8,871 bases of DNA from Ferruginibacter sp. (lineage in GTDB: Bacteria > Bacteroidota > Bacteroidia > Chitinophagales > Chitinophagaceae): contig JANXOQ010000207.1 in the NCBI GenBank assembly GCA_025357775.1, positions 1 through 8,871 on the forward strand, in the 5' to 3' direction. Positions 1-6,000 of this stretch are shown here, piece after piece. A program made the position numbers and the translations under genes. The notes below the pieces were generated by a model, which saw only the letters and a list, made by a program, of their open reading frames with translations, ran no database searches and was not told the DNA's origin. The first letter of the stretch is position 1, and each line of letters opens with the position of its first letter.

Positions 1-1
1 C

Positions 2-130
2 CAGTATTGGGACAATTTATTTAAACAAAAAAAAGAATTACAGCAATTTTTTATTATAATAAATGTAAATAAATTAATTCCATATTCTACTACATTTTTA
101 AAAAAACTGCATACATTTTATGCTCATTAA
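2..130 (+). CDS. Possible C-terminal tail of an upstream gene cut by the window edge
   Basis: One plus-strand frame is open from base 2 to a TAA at 128-130, giving about 42 codons that begin QYWDNLFKQKKEL and end KKLHTFYAH. This is fairly long for AT-rich DNA, where stops are frequent, and the stop lies about 30 bases before the promoter-like box of the next gene. I do not recognise a family. The composition (Lys, Ile, Phe, Asn) could be a real C-terminus or just translated AT-rich non-coding DNA. A second frame is open only to about base 59. Low confidence: the call rests on frame openness alone. Confidence 0.25.
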   Translation, partial: QYWDNLFKQKKELQQFFIIINVNKLIPYSTTFLKKLHTFYAH

Positions 131-161
131 ACTTTCAATAGCATTCCCCGCCTGCATTTCG

Positions 162-169
162 TAAATTTG
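162..169 (+). promoter_or_regulatory. Candidate Bacteroidota -7 box for the ABC/SemiSWEET/DUF983 run
   Basis: TAAATTTG matches the Bacteroidota sigma-70-type -7 consensus TAnnTTTG exactly and lies 22 bases before the ATG at 192, which implies a short leader. I see no TTG at the expected -33 distance, so only half of the promoter is supported. In AT-rich DNA this box will also occur by chance. Confidence 0.35.
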
Positions 170-191
170 CACTTTTAAAAAAGTATAATAC

Positions 192-1979
192 ATGAGGATA
201 TTATTTAAATACCTTAAACCTTACAAGGGTTTAATGGTTTTTACGTTGTTTTTAGCTACAATAAATATTACTTTTTCTTTGATAGACCCTATTATTTTAG
301 GCAAATTGGTAAGGCTTGCAGGTGAGCACCAAAAGGCAGGAGGCACAATGAGCTACAATCAGTTTTTTTTCAATTTTAATAAGCCTTTTTATGGAGTAGT
401 TTTTTTATTGATAGCATCTATAACTGTTGCAATGGTAAGTAGAATTGCGAAAGCATTTCAAGATTATTTTCTTACAACTATTACACAAAAATTTGGTGCA
501 AATGTTTTTACAGATGGATTAAAACATGCAATGAAACTGCCTTACCAAGATTTTGAAGACCAACGTAGCGGCGAAACATTAAGCATCTTAACAAAAGTAA
601 GAACGGATACAGAAAAATTAATTTCTGCATTTATAAATATACTTTTCCCAGTTATTATAGGTATCATTTTTGTAGCTGTTTATGCTTCACAAATTTCTTG
701 GATGCTGCCCATTATTTATTTTGGTGGTATTATTATGCTGGTCGTAATGAGTAATTTGTTAAGCAAAAAAATAAAATCTATACAAAAGAAAATTGTAAAT
801 GAAACCACCTCACTTGCTGGGGCTACCACAGAATCATTAAGAAATATTGAGCTCGTAAAAAGCCTTGGACTTACTGGGCAAGAAGTAAAGCGATTAAATA
901 AAAATACTTTTAAAATACTTGGGCTTGAGTTAAACAAAGTAAAACGTACTCGTAGCATAGGTTTTGTGCAAGGTACATTTGTAAATACACTAAGGCAAGT
1001 AATATTATTTATGCTTATGTGGCTTATTTTTAAAGATAAAATGGCTTATGAGCAATTAGTTACCATGCAGGTTTTTTCATTTTTTGTATTTGGTCCATTG
1101 CAAGAAATAGGAAACATTATTATTTCTTACAGAGAGTCAGAAGCTTCTTTAAATAATTTTAGCAGCTTAATGCAAAAATCACCAGAGCCTACTGCTGCTA
1201 ACCCAAAACATATTGGAAACATAGTATCTCTCGTTTTTGATCATGTTGGTTTTAAGCATCAATCAGCATCTGTGAAAGCAATAGATGATATTAGTTTTTC
1301 TGCAAACGTTGGGGAAACCATTGCTTTTGTTGGCCCAAGCGGCAGCGGAAAATCTACACTTATGAAATTGCTTGTAGGGTTGTACAGAGCACAAGATGGA
1401 AAAATTTTATATAACGGAATACAAGAAAAGGATATTAGCCTTGAAGATTTGCGCAGCCAAGTTGGTTTTGTAACACAAGACACCAATTTATTTAGCGGTA
1501 GCATAAAAGAAAATTTATTGTTTGTAAACCCAACTGCAACAGATACGGAGCTACATGAAGTACTAACAAAAGCAAGTGCTACCAATTTATTAGCAAAAGC
1601 AGAAAAAGGCTTAGATACTTTGCTGGGTGAAGGTGGCTTAAAACTGAGCGGTGGTGAAAAGCAAAGAATATCTATAGCACGTGCACTTATTCGCAAGCCA
1701 AAATTGCTCATTTTTGATGAAGCTACTTCTGCATTGGATTCACTTACTGAAGAAGAAATAACGGATACAATTAGAGAAATATCTGCATTAAAAGAACAAA
1801 TAACTATTTTAATAGCGCACAGGCTTAGCACCATTATGCATGCAGATAAAATTTATGTACTTGAAAAAGGTGAGGTGGTAGAAACGGGTACACACCAATC
1901 TTTATTAGAAGAAAAAGGTTTGTACTACGCCATGTGGAGACAACAAATAGGAGAAAGAAAAAAGACTACAACAAATTAA
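192..1979 (+). CDS. ABC exporter half-transporter (MsbA/MdlB-like, ABCB type)
   Basis: A 595-residue protein with an N-terminal type-1 exporter membrane domain fused to a nucleotide-binding domain, expected to work as a dimer in the inner membrane. Hydrophobic segments lie near residues 14-36, 66-86, 146-166, 168-190, 265-282 and 290-312, giving the usual six. In the ATPase domain, Walker A GPSGSGKST is at 381-389, the Q-loop Gln at 429, the signature LSGGE at 485-489, Walker B LLIFDE at 505-510 with catalytic Glu510, and the switch His at 543, so it should hydrolyse ATP. The A-loop position, 25 residues before Walker A, is His356 rather than the usual Tyr. Length is normal for the family. 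The ATG at 192 opens directly into a typical RILFKYLKPYK start. The substrate cannot be told: lipids, drugs and peptides are all possible in this family. It is first in a run with the next two genes, which follow after 3 and 4 bases. Confidence 0.93.
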   Translation: MRILFKYLKPYKGLMVFTLFLATINITFSLIDPIILGKLVRLAGEHQKAGGTMSYNQFFFNFNKPFYGVVFLLIASITVAMVSRIAKAFQDYFLTTITQKFGANVFTDGLKHAMKLPYQDFEDQRSGETLSILTKVRTDTEKLISAFINILFPVIIGIIFVAVYASQISWMLPIIYFGGIIMLVVMSNLLSKKIKSIQKKIVNETTSLAGATTESLRNIELVKSLGLTGQEVKRLNKNTFKILGLELNKVKRTRSIGFVQGTFVNTLRQVILFMLMWLIFKDKMAYEQLVTMQVFSFFVFGPLQEIGNIIISYRESEASLNNFSSLMQKSPEPTAANPKHIGNIVSLVFDHVGFKHQSASVKAIDDISFSANVGETIAFVGPSGSGKSTLMKLLVGLYRAQDGKILYNGIQEKDISLEDLRSQVGFVTQDTNLFSGSIKENLLFVNPTATDTELHEVLTKASATNLLAKAEKGLDTLLGEGGLKLSGGEKQRISIARALIRKPKLLIFDEATSALDSLTEEEITDTIREISALKEQITILIAHRLSTIMHADKIYVLEKGEVVETGTHQSLLEEKGLYYAMWRQQIGERKKTTTN

Positions 1980-1982
1980 TTT

Positions 1983-2240
1983 ATGAATTTAGATACCATT
2001 TTTGGAGCAGTTGCAGGTACAATATCATCTGTTACTTTTTTACCACAGGTAATAAAAATATACAAAACTAAATCTGCAAAAGATTTAAGCCTTTGGACTT
2101 TATTTTTTTTAGCCTTAGGTGTAGCATTGTGGTTAGTATATGGTATACTAAAAGCCGATGCGCCGATAATAATTACCAACGCAATTGTATTAACAATGAT
2201 ATTTATTATGCTTTATTTTAAGCTTAGTTTTAAAGACTAA
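1983..2240 (+). CDS. SemiSWEET-type small transporter (PQ-loop / MtN3 family)
   Basis: An 85-residue protein with three hydrophobic helices (about residues 4-22, 37-55 and 60-79), the size and shape of bacterial SemiSWEETs, which dimerise to move sugars across the inner membrane. The PQ motif is FLPQ at 19-22, followed by the usual VIKIYKTKSAKDLS stretch. Trp50 and Asn66 have the same 16-residue spacing as the Trp/Asn pair that lines the sugar pocket in characterised SemiSWEETs (from memory of the Leptospira protein). Family assignment is strong, but the sugar specificity is not visible. The start is 3 bases after the stop of the ABC transporter, so translation is probably coupled. Confidence 0.9.
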   Translation: MNLDTIFGAVAGTISSVTFLPQVIKIYKTKSAKDLSLWTLFFLALGVALWLVYGILKADAPIIITNAIVLTMIFIMLYFKLSFKD

Positions 2241-2244
2241 TATT

Positions 2245-2679
2245 ATGACAAAAGACAAACCCACACCAAATGTATTTTGGAGTATTTTTTCTAATAAATG
2301 CCCTAGGTGCAGGCGTGGAGATATGTTCGTAATCAAAAGTGCATACAGTTCGCTTTCTTTAAAAAAAATGCTTTCGATGCCTGAAAATTGTGAAGTATGC
2401 AAACAAAAGTTTGATATGGAAACTGGTTTTTGGGTAGGCACAAGTTATGTAAGCTATGCACTCACAATAGCTATATCTGTTGCTACATTTGTAGCTTGGT
2501 TTGTACTTATTGGTTTTGGGCTAGAAGATAAAAGAATTTATTGGTGGCTGGGGTTAAATGCTATTTTTTTAGTTTTACTACAACCATGGCTCATGCGCTT
2601 GAGCAGGGTATTATACATTCGTTTTTTTATAGGATATGATAAAGATTATGAAAACACGGCACCTAAAATGTTTCAGTAA
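2245..2679 (+). CDS. DUF983 family zinc-ribbon membrane protein
   Basis: A 144-residue protein. A short cytoplasmic-looking N-terminus carries two Cys pairs, CPRC (Cys19, Cys22) and CEVC (Cys49, Cys52), which can form a four-Cys zinc ribbon. It is followed by the family-typical ETGFWVGTSYVSYAL stretch (59-73) and two hydrophobic segments near 68-91 and 98-116. These features match DUF983, a family of unknown biochemical role that is common in Bacteroidota and Alphaproteobacteria. The ATG is 4 bases after the SemiSWEET stop, so it is likely the last gene of that operon. It converges on truB with a 13-base gap and no obvious hairpin terminator between them. Family call is firm; function is unknown. 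Confidence 0.88.
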   Translation: MTKDKPTPNVFWSIFSNKCPRCRRGDMFVIKSAYSSLSLKKMLSMPENCEVCKQKFDMETGFWVGTSYVSYALTIAISVATFVAWFVLIGFGLEDKRIYWWLGLNAIFLVLLQPWLMRLSRVLYIRFFIGYDKDYENTAPKMFQ

Positions 2680-2692
2680 ATTTAAACTTAAC

Positions 2693-3472
2693 TTAAACTT
2701 CGATTTTTTGTAATTCTTTCAAAAACTCTTCCATACTTGAAGATTTTTCCGAAGAAAATTCTCCGATTTTTGTTCTTTTCAATGTGCTAAGGTATGCACC
2801 ACAACCCAAGGCCACACCCATATCATGCGCTAGGCTACGTATGTAGGTGCCCGTGCCACATAGTACACGAAAAGAAATTATTGCTCCATCAATTTTAGTT
2901 ATTTCAAACTCAGAAATGGTGATTGTTCTTGCTTTTAATTCTACTTCTTCACCACGCCTTGCAAGTTCGTATAATGCCACCCCATCTTTTTTTATAGCAG
3001 AATAAATGGGTGGATATTGTTGTATTTCTCCAATAAATTTTATGGTGGCGTTGGTTATATCTTCTGAAGAAATATGATTGTATTCTTTAAAATTTTCAGG
3101 GTTACTTTCAGCATCGTATGTGGCGGTAGTAGCACCGAGCGTAAATGTACCTGTGTACTCTTTTTCTTGCGCCATAAACTCATTTATCTTTTTGGTAAAC
3201 TTACCAGTGCATACTATTAAAAGCCCAGTAGCCAAGGGGTCTAGCGTACCAGCATGTCCTACTTTTTTTATTTTTAGTGAGTTCCTTATTTTACGTACTA
3301 CATCAAAAGATGTCCAGTGCAATGGCTTATCTATTAGTATAACTTTCCCTTCTTCAAAAGCTTTTCTTACTTCCTCGCTTGCTTGTACATAAGGCAATTT
3401 TACTATAGTATCTTCTTCGGCAGTGCCACTTATTTTCTCTCTGTATTTTTGTAAGTATGAGCCTTTTGCCAT
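2693..3472 (-). CDS. truB: tRNA pseudouridine-55 synthase TruB
   Basis: A 259-residue protein that converts U55 of the tRNA T-arm to pseudouridine in the cytoplasm. The family signature [14 protein letters not shown] is at 72-85, with the catalytic Asp at 78. It is preceded by the conserved [16 protein letters not shown] (48-63) and followed by [19 protein letters not shown] (104-122), the YPPIYSAIK substrate-pocket region (143-151) and [15 protein letters not shown] (205-219). The ATG at 3472 is the only Met before residue 100. It gives about 40 residues ahead of the VILIDKP core, longer than in E. coli TruB, so the true start could be later (a TTG codon lies at residue 26). The gene is read after hmgA on the same strand with a 109-base gap, so co-transcription is possible but not shown. 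Confidence 0.95.
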   Translation of the reverse strand: MAKGSYLQKYREKISGTAEEDTIVKLPYVQASEEVRKAFEEGKVILIDKPLHWTSFDVVRKIRNSLKIKKVGHAGTLDPLATGLLIVCTGKFTKKINEFMAQEKEYTGTFTLGATTATYDAESNPENFKEYNHISSEDITNATIKFIGEIQQYPPIYSAIKKDGVALYELARRGEEVELKARTITISEFEITKIDGAIISFRVLCGTGTYIRSLAHDMGVALGCGAYLSTLKRTKIGEFSSEKSSSMEEFLKELQKIEV

Positions 3473-3489
3473 GGGGGAATTATGAATTT

Positions 3490-3531
3490 GAATGATGAAT
3501 TATAAAATATGAATGATGAAATATAAATTAA
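3490..3531. repeat. Two imperfect 21-base tandem units in the hmgA-truB gap
   Basis: GAATGATGAA occurs at 3490-3499 and again at 3511-3520, each followed by an AT-rich tail, giving about two copies of a 21-base unit. The preceding bases (GAATTATGAATTT, about 3477-3489) look like a decayed third copy. Units of the GAATTATGAATGATG kind are, from memory, common between genes in Bacteroidota. There is no sign that it is mobile. Confidence 0.5.
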
Positions 3532-3581
3532 AAGGTTGATGTATTATCACAGGCAAAAAAATACTCTTAACTGCTATCTCT

Positions 3582-4739
3582 TTACTCTCCCCAGCTCATT
3601 ACATATCCATCATTTTCAATTTCAATAGCATCTACAGTAAGTTTTAGTGGTCTAAATGTATCTACCATTACTGCAAGTTCTTTAGTTTCTTTTGCACCTA
3701 TACTTTTTTCTGCAAGCCCAGGGTGTGGCCCATGTGGTATCCCCGCTGGGTGCAGCGTTATCATACCTCTTGTAACATGTTTACGACTCATAAAATCGCC
3801 ATCTACATAGTACAACAATTCATCGCTATCAATATTGCTATGGTTGTATGGCGCAGGTATCGAGAGCGGATGATAATCAAACAAGCGAGGTACGAATGAA
3901 CAAATTACAAATGCATTTGTTTCAAAAGTTTGATGTACAGGTGGCGGCTGATGCACACGACCAGTGATTGGTTCAAAATCATGAATTGAAAAAATATATG
4001 GATAGCAACAGCCATCCCACCCAATTACATCAAAAGGATGCGTGCCATAATGAATGCCATACAACATTCCCTTCTTTTTTGTTTTGATGATGAAGTCGCC
4101 TTTCTCATCATTTGTTTGTAAGTTTATTGGTGTTCGTATATCTCTTTCGCAATAAGGCGAATGCTCCATTAATTGCCCGTACTTGCTCAAATATTTTTTT
4201 GGGTATCTAATAGGTGAGTGCGACTCTACAATAAATAATCTATTAATTTCAGTATCAAAACTAATTTGATAAATACAACCACGTGGTACTACAATATAAT
4301 CTCCGTAATTAAATTTTAATTCTCCGTAGCAAGTATTTAAAACTCCACTTCCTTCATGTATAAAAAGTACTTCATCGCTGTCTGCATTTTTGTAAAAGTA
4401 ATTTGTCATGCTTTTTTGTGGCGCTGCCAATACAATATGGCAATCATCATTTACCAATATAGCTTTTCTACTTTCTAAAAAATCTGCTACAGGTTTTATA
4501 TTAAAACCTTCTAGGCTTCTATGTTTTAGCATGTGCTCCTCTGCTATTTTTGGGGCTACATTTATTGGCTCATCACAGCTTACAATTTGTGTGGGGGCAT
4601 AAGTGTGGTACAACAAACTGTAGTCATTAGAAAAACCTTCGGTAGAAAATAATTGCTCAGAATATAGAGAGCCATCTGGCTTACGAAACTGTGTGTGACG
4701 TTTGTGGGGGATGCTGCCGAGTTTTTGATAGTGAGGCAT
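3582..4739 (-). CDS. hmgA: Homogentisate 1,2-dioxygenase
   Basis: A 385-residue Fe(II) cupin dioxygenase that opens the ring of homogentisate to maleylacetoacetate in tyrosine/phenylalanine breakdown. It is the shorter form of the enzyme I associate with Bacteroidota and some other bacteria. Landmarks are the N-terminal HKRHTQFRKPDGSLYSEQLF (12-31), DVIGWDGCCYPY (237-248), HQPPPVHQTFE (263-273), YNHSNIDSDELLYYVDGDF (298-316) and LHPAGIPHGPHPG (329-341). By comparison with the human enzyme the iron ligands should be His300, Glu307 and His336. Glu lies one residue further from its His than in human (H-x6-E rather than H-x5-E), which the cupin motif allows. His263 or His269 would be the catalytic base. 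No 4-hydroxyphenylpyruvate dioxygenase or fumarylacetoacetase gene is in the window. The ATG at 4739 begins the typical MPHYQKLG start. No clear promoter box precedes it. Confidence 0.93.
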   Translation of the reverse strand: MPHYQKLGSIPHKRHTQFRKPDGSLYSEQLFSTEGFSNDYSLLYHTYAPTQIVSCDEPINVAPKIAEEHMLKHRSLEGFNIKPVADFLESRKAILVNDDCHIVLAAPQKSMTNYFYKNADSDEVLFIHEGSGVLNTCYGELKFNYGDYIVVPRGCIYQISFDTEINRLFIVESHSPIRYPKKYLSKYGQLMEHSPYCERDIRTPINLQTNDEKGDFIIKTKKKGMLYGIHYGTHPFDVIGWDGCCYPYIFSIHDFEPITGRVHQPPPVHQTFETNAFVICSFVPRLFDYHPLSIPAPYNHSNIDSDELLYYVDGDFMSRKHVTRGMITLHPAGIPHGPHPGLAEKSIGAKETKELAVMVDTFRPLKLTVDAIEIENDGYVMSWGE

Positions 4740-5060
4740 GAGCGATTTATGATTTCTTGTTGATTGGTTTTTTTTAATTCAAATCTCTTTGTAAAACTTT
4801 ATTTATTCTATTCTTTGCGTAAGAAAAGATTTTCGTTTTCTGATTTGTAAAAATTATTAACAGATTTTTTTATAAATTCTATAATTCAATATTTAATATT
4901 CTCAAACTTTAATATGAACGAAGTTTATAAAATCTAATCTATCAAATTTCTATATTAAAAATTTTATTAGATAAACTTATATTATCGTAAAGCAAATAAT
5001 TTGTTTTAAAACTTGTTAACTTTATCAGTTACAAATTTACATTTATAAATTGAAAAAGTT
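4740..5060. other. 321-base AT-rich divergent intergenic region
   Basis: This lies between the start of hmgA (minus) and the metallophosphoesterase (plus), so it should hold both promoters. I see no open frame of note. For the plus gene, TTG at 5013-5015 and TACATTTA at 5038-5045 (one base off TAnnTTTG, 22-base spacing) form a weak candidate. For hmgA the nearest box-like word on the minus strand is GAGATTTG (4780-4787), which is poor. A 6-base inverted repeat, AAACTT/AAGTTT, lies at 4904-4909 and 4921-4926. No operator or riboswitch is recognisable. Confidence 0.5.
5013..5045 (+). promoter_or_regulatory. Weak candidate promoter for the metallophosphoesterase
   Basis: TTG (5013-5015) is followed after 22 bases by TACATTTA (5038-5045), which matches five of the six fixed positions of the Bacteroidota -7 box. 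It ends 15 bases before the TTG start codon. The spacing is at the long end of what is accepted. Plausible by position, but chance is not excluded. Confidence 0.25.
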
Positions 5061-5651
5061 TTGACAAGAATAGGTTTAATATCAGATACGCATGGATATT
5101 TAGATGAAGCAGTTTTTGAGCATTTTAAAAATTGTGATGAGGTTTGGCATGCGGGTGATTTTGGAGTATCCCCCTCTATTTCCCACAAAGTGAGAGAAAA
5201 CTTAGAAGAAGAAGTAATAGATAAACTAAAAAATGAATTTGAGGATGAAATTGGCGTTTGGCAAGAAAAATATTTTAGTAAAAAACTTAACAAAAAAATT
5301 ATTTTTAGAGCTGTGTATGGCAATATTGATGATGCTAGCATAAGAGAAGTATATCCAGAAAAATTATTTTTTACAGTAGAAAAGGTAAATGTTTTTATGC
5401 AGCATATTGGTGGTTATCCTGGCAGATATTCAAAAGGAGTGAAAGAAGATATTATTGCAAATAAAAGTAAACTTTTTATAAGTGGGCATTCTCATATTTT
5501 AAAAATAATGTACGACGATAGGTTACAATGCCTACACATGAACGCTGGTGCTGCGGGCAAGCAAGGCTGGCATAAAATACGAACGCTTATAAGGTTTGTA
5601 ATAGATGGAGATGTAATGAAAGACTGTGAAGTGATAAAGTTGGTTGGCTAG
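5061..5651 (+). CDS. YfcE/MJ0936-type metallophosphoesterase
   Basis: A 196-residue calcineurin-like phosphoesterase, a cytoplasmic two-metal enzyme; relatives hydrolyse phosphodiesters, but the natural substrate here is unknown. Metal-site motifs are all present: ISDTH (Asp9, His11), HAGD (Asp33), YGNID (Asn88), QHIGGYPGRY (His115) and GHSH (His143, His145), followed by the C-terminal LHMNAGAAG (158-166). The start is TTG at 5061. An in-frame TAA stands at 5046-5048 and the first internal Met is residue 113, so an ATG start is impossible. Between HAGDFG and VYGNID there are about 49 residues (36-84), charged and Lys/Glu-rich, where relatives I remember have under 20. This accounts for the protein being about 30 residues longer than usual. 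The catalytic set is intact, so it is likely active. It is monocistronic and flanked by AT-rich gaps. Confidence 0.85.
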   Translation: MTRIGLISDTHGYLDEAVFEHFKNCDEVWHAGDFGVSPSISHKVRENLEEEVIDKLKNEFEDEIGVWQEKYFSKKLNKKIIFRAVYGNIDDASIREVYPEKLFFTVEKVNVFMQHIGGYPGRYSKGVKEDIIANKSKLFISGHSHILKIMYDDRLQCLHMNAGAAGKQGWHKIRTLIRFVIDGDVMKDCEVIKLVG

Positions 5652-5698
5652 TCGATTGATTATCTTCAACTAAAAAAAGTATAAAAAATTTCAATCGA
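5652..5698 (+). repeat. Perfect 8-base inverted repeat right after a stop codon
   Basis: TCGATTGA (5652-5659) and TCAATCGA (5691-5698) are exact reverse complements, separated by 31 AT-rich bases. The first arm begins on the base after the TAG of the metallophosphoesterase. An RNA stem with a long loop is possible, but no T-run follows the second arm, so it is not a standard terminator. Confidence 0.4.
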
Positions 5699-5753
5699 AA
5701 ACAGAAATCTTAATCTTTTATCCCTTCATTTAAAAAACCATTTAGTGATAACT

Positions 5754-5776
5754 CAGCTAGTAAGCTGTAATTTTTT
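5754..5776 (+). terminator. Candidate intrinsic terminator after the metallophosphoesterase
   Basis: CAGCT (5754-5758), loop AGTA, AGCTG (5763-5767), then TAA and six T's (5771-5776). The stem is only five pairs and lies about 100 bases after the stop codon. It has the right order of parts for a terminator on the plus strand but is weak. Confidence 0.35.
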
Positions 5777-5929
5777 GCGTAGTATATATTACTTATTTCT
5801 AAATCTCATACCAATGTATTCATTAGATGTGCTATTTCTTTTTATAGATAATTTTTTTTGCATAAAAGCACATACTTCTAGATCAGTATTTTTTAAACAA
5901 GTAAATTTTAATTTTAGCTAATTTTTAAA

Positions 5930-5963
5930 AAAATATTAAGATTGATGAAATAAAATTCAATCA
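5930..5963 (-). terminator. Candidate intrinsic terminator after the PD40 gene
   Basis: Read on the minus strand, GATTGA (5963-5958), an 11-base loop and TCAATC (5946-5941) form a six-pair stem, followed by TTAATATTTTTTT. It begins 38 bases after the stop of the beta-propeller gene. The stem is AT-rich and so weak, but position and the T-tract fit termination. Confidence 0.4.
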
Positions 5964-6000
5964 GTCCCGCCATTTATAAATAACCAATTGCCAACCGCAT

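Larger units (their letters stand above)
5652..6000. other. 349-base AT-rich convergent intergenic region
   Basis: This is the space between the ends of two converging genes. It holds an 8-base inverted repeat (5652-5698), a small hairpin followed by T's for the plus strand (5754-5776) and a hairpin followed by T's for the minus strand (5941-5963). No open frame of meaningful length and no RNA gene are recognisable between them. Confidence 0.5.

Noticed and set aside
1259..1834. 191-codon open frame on the minus strand inside the ABC transporter gene
   Set aside because: It lies wholly antisense to the conserved ATPase domain, and its Ser/Phe/Val-rich translation fits no family I know. It is a shadow frame.
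3078..3392. 104-codon plus-strand frame inside truB
   Set aside because: It is antisense to the conserved TruB core and has no recognisable domain.
5006..5341. 111-codon minus-strand frame overlapping the metallophosphoesterase start
   Set aside because: It covers conserved motifs of the plus-strand gene. Its Ser/Phe/Leu-rich translation is what antisense to AT-rich coding DNA usually gives.
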